In this document: in pieces, positions 34,352 through 41,895 of the stretch | Position numbering within the stretch: position 1 is the stretch's first letter | Layout of the letters: every line of letters begins with the position of its first letter | DNA from: Amycolatopsis oliviviridis | Lineage (GTDB): Bacteria > Actinomycetota > Actinomycetes > Mycobacteriales > Pseudonocardiaceae | Direction: 5' to 3' | Assembly: GCF_014654365.1 (NCBI RefSeq) | Contig: NZ_BNAY01000002.1 | Coordinates: 1,117,728-1,181,727 of the forward strand | Length of the DNA: 64,000 nt | Program-made: the position numbers and the translations under genes | Notes under the pieces: model-generated | The model's database searches: none | The model's input: only the letters and a program-made list of their open reading frames with translations | Told to the model about the DNA's origin: nothing

Positions 34352-35926
34352 ATGTCCGTATCCACGACAGAACCACGAGAACCGGAGGCCCCGGCGGGCT
34401 CGATGGACCGCAAGCAGGTCCTCGAAGCGATGTCGGGGCTGATGATGGGCATGTTCGTCGCCATCCTCGCCTCGACGGTGGTCGCGAACGCCTTGCCTCG
34501 CATCGTCTCCGAACTGGGCGGCTCACAGGCCTCCTACACCTGGGTGGTCACCACCGAACTGCTCGCGATGACCGCGACGGTTCCGCTCTGGGGCAAGCTT
34601 TCCGACCTGTATAACAAGAAACTGCTGATCCAGCTCTCGCTCGCGCTGTTCGTGGTCGGTTCGCTGGTGGCCGGGTTCGCGGGCAACATCGAACTCCTGA
34701 TCGCCAGCCGGGTCGCACAGGGCATCGGCGCGGGCGGGCTCACCGCGCTCGCGCAGGTGATCATGGCCGCCATCGTCTCGCCGCGGGAACTCGGGAAGTA
34801 CTCCGGGATCTTCGGTGCCGTGTTCGCCGTCGGGACCATCGCCGGCCCGCTGATCGGCGGCGTCATGGTGGACACCTCCTGGCTCGGCTGGCGCTGGTGC
34901 TTCTTCCTGGGGGTCCCGTTCGCGGTCGCGGCGATCCTGCTGCTGCAGCGGACCCTGAACCTGCCGACGATCCGGCGGGACGTGAAGGTCGACTACCTCG
35001 GCGCGTTCCTGATCATGGCGGGTGTCTCGACGCTGCTGGTCTGGTCTTCGCTGGCCGGGCACCAGTTCGCGTGGGGCTCTTGGTGGACCGTCGGCCTGGT
35101 GACCGCCGGGGTGGTCGTCCTCGCCCTCGCCGTCTACGTCGAATCGAAGGTGGCCGAGCCGATCCTCCCGCTGGGCCTGTTCCGCAACCGCACGGTCAGC
35201 CTGACCACCCTCGCGAGCTTCCTGGTCGGTGTCGCGATGTTCGGCGGGACGGTGTTCCTGTCGCAGTACTTCCAGCTGTCGCTCGGCAAATCGCCGACGG
35301 TGGCCGGGCTGCTGAGCCTGCCGATGATCTTCGGCATCCTCGTGTCCTCCACGGTCTCGGGCCAGCTGATCAGCCGGACCGGCAAGTGGAAGAGCCATCT
35401 GCTGCTCGGCGCGACGCTGATGACCGTCGGCCTGGCCCTGCTGGGCACGCTCGACTCGAAGACGAACCTCGTCGTCCTCGGCGCGTACATGGTCGTCCTG
35501 GGGGTCGGCGTCGGCATGCTGATGCAGAACCTGGTCCTGGTGTCGCAGAACGACGTCGACGCACACGACCTCGGCACGGCGACCTCGACGCTGTCGTTCT
35601 TCCGCAGCCTCGGCGGCTCGATCGGGGTGAGCGCGCTGGGCGCGGTGCTGGCGAACCGGGTCACCGCGCTGATCACCGAGAAGCTCGGCCCGCTGCCCGG
35701 CGGGGGTGAAGGTGGCGCGGTGCCGAACATCGCCGCGCTCCCCGAACCGGTCGCGAGCGTCGTCCGCGACGCCTACGGGGAAGCGACCAGCGAGCTGTTC
35801 CTGATCAGCGCGCCGATCGCGCTGCTGGTCATCGTCGCCGTCGCCTTCCTCAAGCACAAGCCGCTCAAGACCCAGTCGGGCAACGAGCGGCTGGCCGAGG
35901 AGACGGCCGCCGACGCCGTCGCCTGA
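34352..35926 (+). CDS. EmrB/QacA-type MFS drug exporter (DHA2, 14 TM)
   Basis: 524 residues with about 14 predicted membrane helices. MFS motif A is LWGKLSDLYNKK and motif C-like sequence is IAGPLIGGVMVD. The family exports drugs or lipids in exchange for protons. The start ATG has AAGGGGGACA upstream. Transcribed after its TetR gene and ended by a strong intrinsic terminator at 35941. The substrate is unknown. Confidence 0.93.
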   Translation: MSVSTTEPREPEAPAGSMDRKQVLEAMSGLMMGMFVAILASTVVANALPRIVSELGGSQASYTWVVTTELLAMTATVPLWGKLSDLYNKKLLIQLSLALFVVGSLVAGFAGNIELLIASRVAQGIGAGGLTALAQVIMAAIVSPRELGKYSGIFGAVFAVGTIAGPLIGGVMVDTSWLGWRWCFFLGVPFAVAAILLLQRTLNLPTIRRDVKVDYLGAFLIMAGVSTLLVWSSLAGHQFAWGSWWTVGLVTAGVVVLALAVYVESKVAEPILPLGLFRNRTVSLTTLASFLVGVAMFGGTVFLSQYFQLSLGKSPTVAGLLSLPMIFGILVSSTVSGQLISRTGKWKSHLLLGATLMTVGLALLGTLDSKTNLVVLGAYMVVLGVGVGMLMQNLVLVSQNDVDAHDLGTATSTLSFFRSLGGSIGVSALGAVLANRVTALITEKLGPLPGGGEGGAVPNIAALPEPVASVVRDAYGEATSELFLISAPIALLVIVAVAFLKHKPLKTQSGNERLAEETAADAVA

Positions 35927-35940
35927 CCCACCACGCGACA

Positions 35941-35971
35941 GGGGCCCGGTTCGCCGAACCGGGCCCCTTTT
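35941..35971 (+). terminator. Intrinsic terminator after the MFS gene
   Basis: A 13-bp perfect stem, GGGGCCCGGTTCG/CGAACCGGGCCCC (35941-35953 and 35955-35967), is followed directly by TTTT. This is a textbook rho-independent terminator 14 bp after the stop. Confidence 0.9.
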
Positions 35972-36019
35972 CGCGCGCACTGAACACACCTGGAAATTCA
36001 GTCGCGTGATCGCGTGGTT

Positions 36020-36271
36020 TCAGGCGGCGATGCCGGCATGAATCAGCCGACGTCGTTCACTACCGGTCAGCCCGCCGAAAACGCCGTGGGCCAGCCCGTT
36101 GTCCACGGCATAGGCCAGGCAGGCCGAAATGACCGGGCACCGGGCGCAGACGGCCTTCGCCCTGGCGGCCTGCCGCGCGCCGGGACCGGTTTCGGTGACC
36201 GGAAAGAACAGTTCGGGATCCTCACCGCGGCAAGCGGCCTCGGCCAGGTCACCCACCATCCTCGTTTCCAT
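36020..36271 (-). CDS. WhiB-family iron-sulfur transcriptional regulator
   Basis: 83 residues beginning METRMVGDLAEAACRG. The four Fe-S ligands are C14, C42, C45 and C51 (CARCPVISAC), and a basic C-terminus (TGSERRRLIH) would contact DNA. The usual GVWGG turn is GVFGG here. The start is fixed by an almost perfect AAGGAGGTGAT ribosome site 6 bp before the ATG at 36271; a longer frame to 36361 is not needed. WhiB proteins bind sigma region 4 and control development or stress. It is divergent from the tandem sigma factor gene. Confidence 0.93.
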   Translation of the reverse strand: METRMVGDLAEAACRGEDPELFFPVTETGPGARQAARAKAVCARCPVISACLAYAVDNGLAHGVFGGLTGSERRRLIHAGIAA

Positions 36272-36452
36272 TTTCCTATCACCTCCTTTTCTTCCGATTT
36301 TCCCTTCCTCGTCAAACGACTTCCGCTCGCGGCCGGGTATCCGCCCGGGCACGGACCGCAAACATCACCTTGACCGAATCGTTACACTCAGCGGCCCGCT
36401 CGCTGCACCTGTTCTGGTGAGGGCATTCGCGTCAGGCGGCTGAGAGCGGTGA

Positions 36453-37637
36453 GTGCGGGTGATGGGCCACCATGAGTTCGACGAGTTCTTCCACGCCGAA
36501 TTTCCGCTGCTCACCGGCTTTCTGTGCAAGATAGGGTTCGCGCTCGACCCCGCGCGCGACGCGGCCGCGGAAGCGATGCTCAACGCCTACGAGGACTGGC
36601 GGACCATCGCCCAGCCGAAATCATGGGTCCGTCGCGTCGGGCACCGGCGGGCCAAGGAGCAGACAGCGGTCCGGGCGGACTGGGCTTTCGCCGACGCCGG
36701 GCGGGAGGACAAACTCACCGTTCTCGCCGCCGAGGCGTCGTCCGTCCTGACCATGCTGGGGCGGCTGCCGAAACGCCAGCAGCTCGGCATGGCCTGGGCA
36801 CTGGACGGTTTCACGCCGCACGAGATCGCCGGGGTGCTCGGGATCGCGGACGAGGCGGTGAGCGCGACCCTGCGGCACGCACGGGACCGGCTGCGGGAGC
36901 ACGACCCCGAGTCCACCGACCGCCTGGACAGCGCCAACGGCGCCTTCATCGACGCGCTGCGCGTCGGGCTCGACGGCGAAGACATCCTGACCCGGATCAA
37001 GAACCGCGCGATGATCCGGGAACTCTCGCTGGTGGAGCCGGGCGCCCCGGCGGGGTCGGAACCCGAGCAGGTGACGCCGTCCCAGTGGTACACCCTCGAC
37101 GAACCCGTCGCGGCCGCCGGACGGGGTGACCGGCGGGCGCTGGACCACCTGCTGTCCACCATCCGTCCGCTCGTCATCCGCTATTGCCGGTCGCGGATCG
37201 GCAGACAGGAACGGACTTACGCCTCGGCGGACGACGTCGCGCAGGAGGTCTGCGTGGCGATCCTCCGCGCGCTGCCCACCTACCGCGAGCGAGGACGGCC
37301 CTTTCTCGCCTTCGTCTACGGCATCGCCCAGCACAAGGTCGCCGACGCCCGCCGGGCCGCCGCGCGCAACCGCAGCGAACCCGTCGCCGAGGTCCCCGAC
37401 GGCGTTTCGGAAACCGCCGGCCCGGAACAACAAGCGCTGCACAACGAATTGAGTGACCGGCTGGGCGAATTGCTGCGAATCCTGCCGGACAAGCAGCGGG
37501 AAATCGTCGTATTGCGCATCGTCGTGGGCCTGTCCGCGGAGGAGACCGCCGGAGTGGTCGGGTCGACGGCGGGCGCCGTCCGGGTTGCGCAGCACCGCGC
37601 TTTGGGCCGGCTTCGCAAAATCCTCACGGAGGAATGA
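36453..37637 (+). CDS. Tandem ECF-type sigma factor (two sigma modules in one protein)
   Basis: 394 residues in one uninterrupted frame. Residues about 1-140 form one ECF module: sigma-2 (FDEFFHAEFPLLTGFLCKIG, AAEAMLNAYEDW) and sigma-4 (RLPKRQQLGMAWALDGFTPH, then SATLRHARDRLREH). After a linker of about 60 residues, 205-394 form a second, SigD/ShbA-like module (ADDVAQEVCVAILRALPTYR and LPDKQREIVVLRIVVGLSAE, VRVAQHRALGRLRK). ECF sigma factors normally have one copy. In-frame GTG and ATG codons at 36453, 36459 and 36462 make the exact start uncertain. It is divergent from whiB and lies upstream of CGTAAC-type promoter sites. Confidence 0.85.
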   Translation: MRVMGHHEFDEFFHAEFPLLTGFLCKIGFALDPARDAAAEAMLNAYEDWRTIAQPKSWVRRVGHRRAKEQTAVRADWAFADAGREDKLTVLAAEASSVLTMLGRLPKRQQLGMAWALDGFTPHEIAGVLGIADEAVSATLRHARDRLREHDPESTDRLDSANGAFIDALRVGLDGEDILTRIKNRAMIRELSLVEPGAPAGSEPEQVTPSQWYTLDEPVAAAGRGDRRALDHLLSTIRPLVIRYCRSRIGRQERTYASADDVAQEVCVAILRALPTYRERGRPFLAFVYGIAQHKVADARRAAARNRSEPVAEVPDGVSETAGPEQQALHNELSDRLGELLRILPDKQREIVVLRIVVGLSAEETAGVVGSTAGAVRVAQHRALGRLRKILTEE

Positions 37638-37671
37638 GCACTTCGCGGACACCTGATCGTTACGCCGTTTT

Positions 37672-37746
37672 CGTAACGTCCGATCGTCTTGGTGCGCGCG
37701 AAAATCGCGCACGATGAGACGTAACACGGGAATACGTCACACCGAT
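37672..37746 (+). promoter_or_regulatory. CGTAAC-type ECF promoters upstream of the MmpS-like gene
   Basis: CGTAAC at 37720-37725, 17 bases, then CGAT at 37743-37746. This fits the CGTAAC..CG pattern of BldN/SigD-type ECF promoters and would place transcription start about 25 bp before the GTG at 37777. A second CGTAAC with CGCG at the same spacing begins at 37672, within an inverted repeat CGTTACG..CGTAACG. Confidence 0.55.
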
Positions 37747-37776
37747 CTCCACGCGAAGACACGCGAAAGGATCATC

Positions 37777-38496
37777 GTGACCACTCCCTCCCCGTATCCC
37801 TATCAGGCGGCACCCGTGACCACGCCTCCGCGTAACGGGTTGGGCACCGCAGGGTTCGTTCTCGGCCTCGTCGGACTGCTGTTCTCCCCGATTCCGTTCA
37901 TCGGCGTCATCGCCTGGCCGCTCGTCATCGTCGGACTCGTTCTCGCCGGTATCGGCTACTCCCGCGCGAAAAGCGGTGTCGCGACCAACAAAGGCCTCGC
38001 GCTGACCGGCGTCATCCTGTCCGCGGTCGGCCTCGTCATCTGCATTCTGTGGACCGTCGTGTTCAGCAAGGCCGTCGTGGACGCGGCGAACTCGCTCCCG
38101 ACGGCACCGCCGTCGGCGCCCGGCGCACCGCTGGGCAACGACGCGGGTACGCAGGCGGGTGCGCCGGCGCAGGAGCCCGCCAAAGACCAGGCCGCCGAGC
38201 ACACCGTGGTCTACCGGGTGACCGGGACCGGCGGGGCGAAGGCAGGCAGCATCACCTACACGACCGACGGGATGACGACGACCAACCAGGAAGCCAACGT
38301 CAAGCTCCCGTGGGAGAAGACGATCAAGCTGCCGGGCGGCGAGGCCCTGCAGATGGTGAGCATCATGGCGCAGGGCAGCGGCAAGGGCGCCATCAAGGTG
38401 ACCATCGAGGTCGACGGCAAGCTCATCAAGGAAGCGAGCGCCGAGGAGTACGGCATCGCGCACGCGAACGAGAACATCGGCTCCCTCGGTAACTGA
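37777..38496 (+). CDS. DUF4190 membrane protein with C-terminal MmpS-like domain
   Basis: 239 residues from the GTG at 37777 (GAAAGGA upstream). A Pro/Tyr-rich N-terminus is followed by two membrane helices of DUF4190 type (GTAGFVLGLVGLLFSPIPFI and LALTGVILSAVGLVICILWT), an Ala/Pro linker (about 105-145) and an extracytoplasmic beta domain (VVYRVTGTGGAKAGSITYTT, LPWEKTIKLPGG) like that of MmpS transport-accessory proteins. No MmpL partner is nearby. The CGTAAC-type promoter suggests control by an ECF sigma factor, perhaps the adjacent tandem one. Confidence 0.85.
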   Translation: MTTPSPYPYQAAPVTTPPRNGLGTAGFVLGLVGLLFSPIPFIGVIAWPLVIVGLVLAGIGYSRAKSGVATNKGLALTGVILSAVGLVICILWTVVFSKAVVDAANSLPTAPPSAPGAPLGNDAGTQAGAPAQEPAKDQAAEHTVVYRVTGTGGAKAGSITYTTDGMTTTNQEANVKLPWEKTIKLPGGEALQMVSIMAQGSGKGAIKVTIEVDGKLIKEASAEEYGIAHANENIGSLGN

Positions 38497-38502
38497 GCCG
38501 AC

Positions 38503-38539
38503 GGCGCAGGCCTTTTCGCACCGCGAAAGGGCCTGCGCC
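38503..38539. terminator. Bidirectional hairpin between convergent genes
   Basis: 17-base arms (38503-38519 and 38523-38539), complementary except one G-T pair, with GGCGCAGGCC in the stem and a T-run on each strand. It ends the MmpS-like gene and the convergent lipoprotein gene. Confidence 0.85.
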
Positions 38540-38546
38540 GCACGAA

Positions 38547-39125
38547 TCACGGGCGGCAGCGTGCGGCGGTCGCCGCGGCCTTGGTCAGTTCCGGTGAGTC
38601 CAGGACGGCCTTGACGGGGTCGAGCGCGCCGTGCGCGTCTTTCTGGGCGGCCATCAGACCGTCGACAGCGCGGCTTTGCGCGGCCGTGTCACTTCTCTTC
38701 GCGGCGTCCAGATCGGCCTTCGCCTTCGTGACCTTGTCGCGCGCCGCGGTGTATTTCCCGAGGAAATCCTTCTCGGCCGCGTCCGCGGCGGGGACCGGCG
38801 CGGGCGGCAACGCGTTGAGCGCGTCGACCGTCTTGCCCAGGATGCCCGCGTAGTGCCCGAGTTGATCGCTGGTGCTCTTCGTGATCGCCTCGACCGTGTC
38901 GCCGCCGGCCGCGGGCATCTTGTTGTTGCCGTCGATGAAATCGTGGACGGCACCGCAGAACCCGTTCATCCAAGCCTCCGTGGCGGCCGGGTCGGCTCCG
39001 GACGGCGAAGGCGCGGACGCCGGCTGGGCCGCCTGCGGCGCCGGATCGGAAGAGCAGCCTGTCAGGGCCAGCGCGATTCCGATCGCGGCCGCGACGACGG
39101 CCGGCGCTTTCTTGACAGTGAGCAT
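38547..39125 (-). CDS. Lipoprotein, hypothetical
   Basis: 192 residues. A lipoprotein signal ends in LALTGCSSD. An Ala/Pro/Ser linker (about 25-45) leads to a helical domain of about 140 residues with paired cysteines at its ends (MNGFCGAVHDFIDG and AAARCRP), and a charged helix (KYTAARDKVTKAKADLDAAK). No characterised family is recognised; similar small helical lipoproteins are common in actinomycetes. It converges with the MmpS-like gene. Confidence 0.8.
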   Translation of the reverse strand: MLTVKKAPAVVAAAIGIALALTGCSSDPAPQAAQPASAPSPSGADPAATEAWMNGFCGAVHDFIDGNNKMPAAGGDTVEAITKSTSDQLGHYAGILGKTVDALNALPPAPVPAADAAEKDFLGKYTAARDKVTKAKADLDAAKRSDTAAQSRAVDGLMAAQKDAHGALDPVKAVLDSPELTKAAATAARCRP

Positions 39126-39240
39126 GTCCTTTTCCCCTCTCTTTCCGGCTGGTGTTCCGGCCGGCGCGAGGACTTTGACACGGTGGGACCGGCGCGGTCT
39201 GCGTCATCTGACTCAGAACCGGCACTCCCGCGCTCGGATT

Positions 39241-39297
39241 CGTAACGTTCGAAGCACGGCGGCCGGATTGCGTAACAGGGTGCGGACAGACGGCGAG
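39241..39297 (+). promoter_or_regulatory. Two CGTAAC-type promoter elements upstream of the DUF3892 gene
   Basis: CGTAAC-N17-CGGA begins at 39241, and CGTAAC-N17-CGAG runs from 39271 to 39297. The second would start transcription roughly 45 bp before the ATG at 39350. The spacing is identical to that of the site at 37720. Confidence 0.5.
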
Positions 39298-39349
39298 TAC
39301 CGCATTACCCCTGTTCGCTCAGAGGACACCCAGCCGAAGAGGTGACGCC

Positions 39350-39628
39350 ATGGCCATCAAGATCATCGCAGCGCGGCTCGAAGGCGGGAAGTTCCACGAG
39401 AGCATCACGAAGCTGCGCTGGGTCAACCCCGGCAGCGGCGAAACCGGCGAGAGTTTCGTTTCGGCGATCGTGGCGTGGATCGAAGACGACGACGGGAAGG
39501 CCTACGTGGACGAGGGAATCCATCGGGTGGCCGTGGAGATCATCAAACCGACCTTCGGCCCGAAGTTCCTCCGCACGCGGGCGGACGGGATCTGGAAGAA
39601 CAACCTCGTGGAGCTGCCCCGCTTCTGA
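39350..39628 (+). CDS. DUF3892 domain protein
   Basis: 92 residues. The whole protein is a DUF3892-type domain: MAIKIIAARLEGGKFHESIT, then LRWVNPGSGETGES, IVAWIEDDDGKAYVD and a final NNLVELPRF. These small single-domain proteins have no known activity. A ribosome site (AAGAGGTGA) precedes the ATG. The CGTAAC-type elements upstream suggest ECF-dependent expression. Confidence 0.85.
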   Translation: MAIKIIAARLEGGKFHESITKLRWVNPGSGETGESFVSAIVAWIEDDDGKAYVDEGIHRVAVEIIKPTFGPKFLRTRADGIWKNNLVELPRF

Positions 39629-39677
39629 GGCGGACTTGTCCACAATGGAGAACGGGACCTCTCATCCCGGGCCGGGC

Positions 39678-39869
39678 TCACGTCGACCACGGTGCCCGGC
39701 CGGTCGAGGCCACCAATGCCGCGCAGCGTGACAGCGAGATGTGCCGACGGCGCGCCATCTCCCTCAGCTCACCACCAGCCCGCTCACGGTTGACACCTCG
39801 AGCGACCAGAACGGCCTCCGCCCGCTCGACATCACCAACGGGCACGATCGCTTTCCTGCGAAACAACAC
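39678..39869 (-). CDS. Very small ANTAR-like domain protein (possible remnant)
   Basis: 63 residues from a GTG with GGAGG 8 bp upstream. Residues about 15-55 (VERAEAVLVARGVNRERAGG then ELREMARRRHISLSRCAALV) follow the three-helix ANTAR pattern of RNA-binding antiterminators, but there is no GAF or receiver domain. ANTAR proteins bind paired RNA hairpins to prevent termination. It could be a free-standing ANTAR protein or the tail of a decayed gene. The call rests on pattern only. Confidence 0.45.
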   Translation of the reverse strand: MLFRRKAIVPVGDVERAEAVLVARGVNRERAGGELREMARRRHISLSRCAALVASTGRAPWST

Positions 39870-40084
39870 TACGTTTCCTCCGGCTGCACTTCACGACGAC
39901 TCCCGACATCTACCCACGCGCCGCGAACCTCAACCGTGGAACCTGACGGCCGCGGGCCCGGTTTCCCGACATGAAGGAGAAATCCTGTTCGGAGGCGTTT
40001 GGCGGGACGCCGATGCGGGCATCACCAGCCCAGTCCCCATCGTGGCCGCGATTCGTTTCGGCCGCTCCAAGAAAGTGAGTCACC

Positions 40085-40240
40085 ATGATTGTGCTCGGAG
40101 TCATCATTCTCGTGATCGGCCTGATCGTCGGGATCCCCGTGCTGACCACCATCGGCGCCGTTCTCGCCGTCGTGGGCGTGGTTCTCGCGATCCTCGGCGG
40201 CACGGGACGCAAGGTGGGCGGCCGCGCCCACTGGTTCTGA
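40085..40240 (+). CDS. DUF6131-like small hydrophobic membrane protein
   Basis: 51 residues (MIVLGVIILVIGLIVGIPVL at the start, ending RKVGGRAHWF). Two closely spaced hydrophobic segments separated by Gly/Pro, then a short basic tail, make a hairpin membrane miniprotein. The composition matches the small DUF6131 family of actinomycetes. Role unknown. A strong hairpin follows at 40263. Confidence 0.8.
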   Translation: MIVLGVIILVIGLIVGIPVLTTIGAVLAVVGVVLAILGGTGRKVGGRAHWF

Positions 40241-40262
40241 GTCGACCGTCGTTCGAACCGAC

Positions 40263-40294
40263 GGCCCCGGTCCGCGTTTCACCGGACCGGGGCC
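40263..40294 (+). terminator. GC-rich terminator hairpin
   Basis: Perfect 12-bp stem GGCCCCGGTCCG/CGGACCGGGGCC (40263-40274 and 40283-40294), 22 bp after the stop of the small membrane protein. A smaller hairpin (CCGTCG..CGACGG) precedes it. Confidence 0.8.
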
Positions 40295-40350
40295 GCGTTC
40301 TTCCTCCTCCCCCGCACTATTTCCTTTCCACCGCACCTGCGAGGACCGCG

Positions 40351-40860
40351 ATGCCTGAGCCGACGACCCCAGAACCCGTCCCGGCGGAACTACGAGCCCT
40401 GGCGGCCGAGGCCGACGCTCTCGCCGAGCGGACCGCGGAGATGGCCGCTCGGCTGGAGGCCGCGGACGACGGGCACTTGCAACGGCTGGCGCAGCCGATG
40501 AGCAAAGCCACCGGCGATCTGGCCGACTACACCGGCGAGATCGCCAAGACCGCCGCGTACCTGACCCGCGTCCGGGTATCCCGCGATCCCCATCTGTGCG
40601 ACGTCCCCTGGGGTATCTGCCCGATCCACGGCGTCACCCTGCACTCGCTCGGAGACCGGGCTTGGTGCACCGCCACGGGCTGTGGCAACTCCTGGGACTA
40701 TGACCGGCTGCACACCCCCTGCGCGGAACCGGCTGTGGCGATCGCCACCGATCGTGACGATGTGACCGGCTCGCTCTGCTCGGCCCACGCCTCGGACGCC
40801 GAGCGGCGGCTGGACGGATGCCGCATCGAATATCTCGATCACCGGGCGAAGAACGGTTGA
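40351..40860 (+). CDS. Hypothetical Cys-containing protein
   Basis: 169 residues. An acidic, coiled-coil-like N-terminal half (ELRALAAEADALAERTAEMA) is followed by a Cys/His-rich C-terminal part with CDVPWGICPIHGVTLHS, WCTATGCGNSWDYDRLHTPC and SLCSAHASDAERR, which could bind zinc. No family is recognised. Ribosome site GCGAGGACC. It stands alone between hairpins and a long non-coding stretch. Confidence 0.7.
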   Translation: MPEPTTPEPVPAELRALAAEADALAERTAEMAARLEAADDGHLQRLAQPMSKATGDLADYTGEIAKTAAYLTRVRVSRDPHLCDVPWGICPIHGVTLHSLGDRAWCTATGCGNSWDYDRLHTPCAEPAVAIATDRDDVTGSLCSAHASDAERRLDGCRIEYLDHRAKNG

Positions 40861-41183
40861 GGCCGTGACCGCTGCTCATGCCGCCTTCCCAGACCCGGTG
40901 CTGCGCAGGTATCCCGGGTTCTCGGCATACCGAAGTCTGGCGGGCAAGGCCTGCAGTTCCCGCTCCACCGGACAATCAGGGGAAGCAGCGCAGGGGATCG
41001 CATCAACTCAGCGCTCGGCTTGCTCAGTGGCGGAATCGGCTTCCCGGGAAGAGACAACCCGTCCTCTGTCGCCGTCGGTCTCGGCGGGGCGGTGTCAGCG
41101 GTCAGAGGCCTTCCGAACGACTGTAATATCACCCTCCACCAAGCTGCAAAAATGGCTCTCGTCGATAGCAACGGAGGAGCGCC
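40861..41183. other. Non-coding stretch, no gene recognised
   Basis: About 320 bp. Several short open frames overlap on both strands, but none has a ribosome site or a recognisable domain. The base composition is slightly less GC-rich than in the flanking genes. Confidence 0.5.
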
Positions 41184-41387
41184 GTGGGAAACGACACAAC
41201 CCCAACGTATCGACAGCTTGCTTTCTGGACAGTTCCGGGAATAGCGTGGACCATTATCGGCGCCTTCGGGACCGGTCCTGGAAATGGCTTGGTTTTCGTC
41301 GCATTGGGAATCATCTGCCTGCTGGCAGTCTTGTTCTATGCGGTTCGACGCCGCAAGCACGACCGAGACAGCAAAGGAACAAGCTGA
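41184..41387 (+). CDS. Small membrane protein, hypothetical
   Basis: 67 residues from a GTG with a good GGAGGA site 7 bp upstream. Two hydrophobic segments (FWTVPGIAWTIIGAFGTG and LVFVALGIICLLAVLFYAVR) and a highly charged tail (RRRKHDRDSKG) indicate a two-helix membrane protein. No family is known. Flanked by non-coding DNA on both sides. Confidence 0.65.
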   Translation: MGNDTTPTYRQLAFWTVPGIAWTIIGAFGTGPGNGLVFVALGIICLLAVLFYAVRRRKHDRDSKGTS

Positions 41388-41895
41388 CCAATAACCCAGA
41401 TGGAATTCCTGTCACCGGACACCGGGCAGTCTGGCACCCTCGCATCTTGCCGCCTTGACCGTGGCGTGCGCAGCTCGACGGAGGCGCGCGGCCGATGGAG
41501 CCTCGCTCGATGAGCAACCGGCGTCCGTGCAAGATCAACGGGCGTTACGGTGGGACACGAAGACCTCCGTTGTGATCGGTGATGACGTCAGACACCAGCA
41601 CCCCACACGGAGGTCTTCTTCCTGATCAACTCAAAAGGAACAGCTGCGGACCAGTCCGTACATCATCACCCCCTGACGACCGGGTCCACGGCAAGGACGA
41701 CATCAGCGATGTCCGAGACACCGCGCCGGAATGACAATTTCTTCCGAGTTCGCTATCACTCGCCAACGCAGTTCTCCCCCGCGCAAACGTCATACTCGTC
41801 GATACGTGTTTTCCACGACGCTCAGGTGAATGCATTCCTCTATACCTGGAACACCGTTCCGGCGTCGGAGCGGTTCTTCCGAGAGGACATGCGCC
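41388..41895. other. Non-coding stretch with an inverted repeat at 41559-41618
   Basis: About 510 bp with no convincing gene. It contains GAAGACCTCCGT (41559-41570) and its perfect complement ACGGAGGTCTTC (41607-41618), 36 bp apart. This could be a leftover end of an insertion sequence or a weak hairpin; no transposase remains. Confidence 0.45.

Noticed and set aside
34523..35989. A 488-residue minus-strand frame opposite the MFS exporter
   Set aside because: It is the antisense shadow of a real 14-helix transporter, with no start signal or motif.
40839..41360. A 173-residue minus-strand frame in the gap after the Cys-rich gene
   Set aside because: It has no ribosome site and no recognisable domain, and it overlaps a plus-strand small gene with a good ribosome site.
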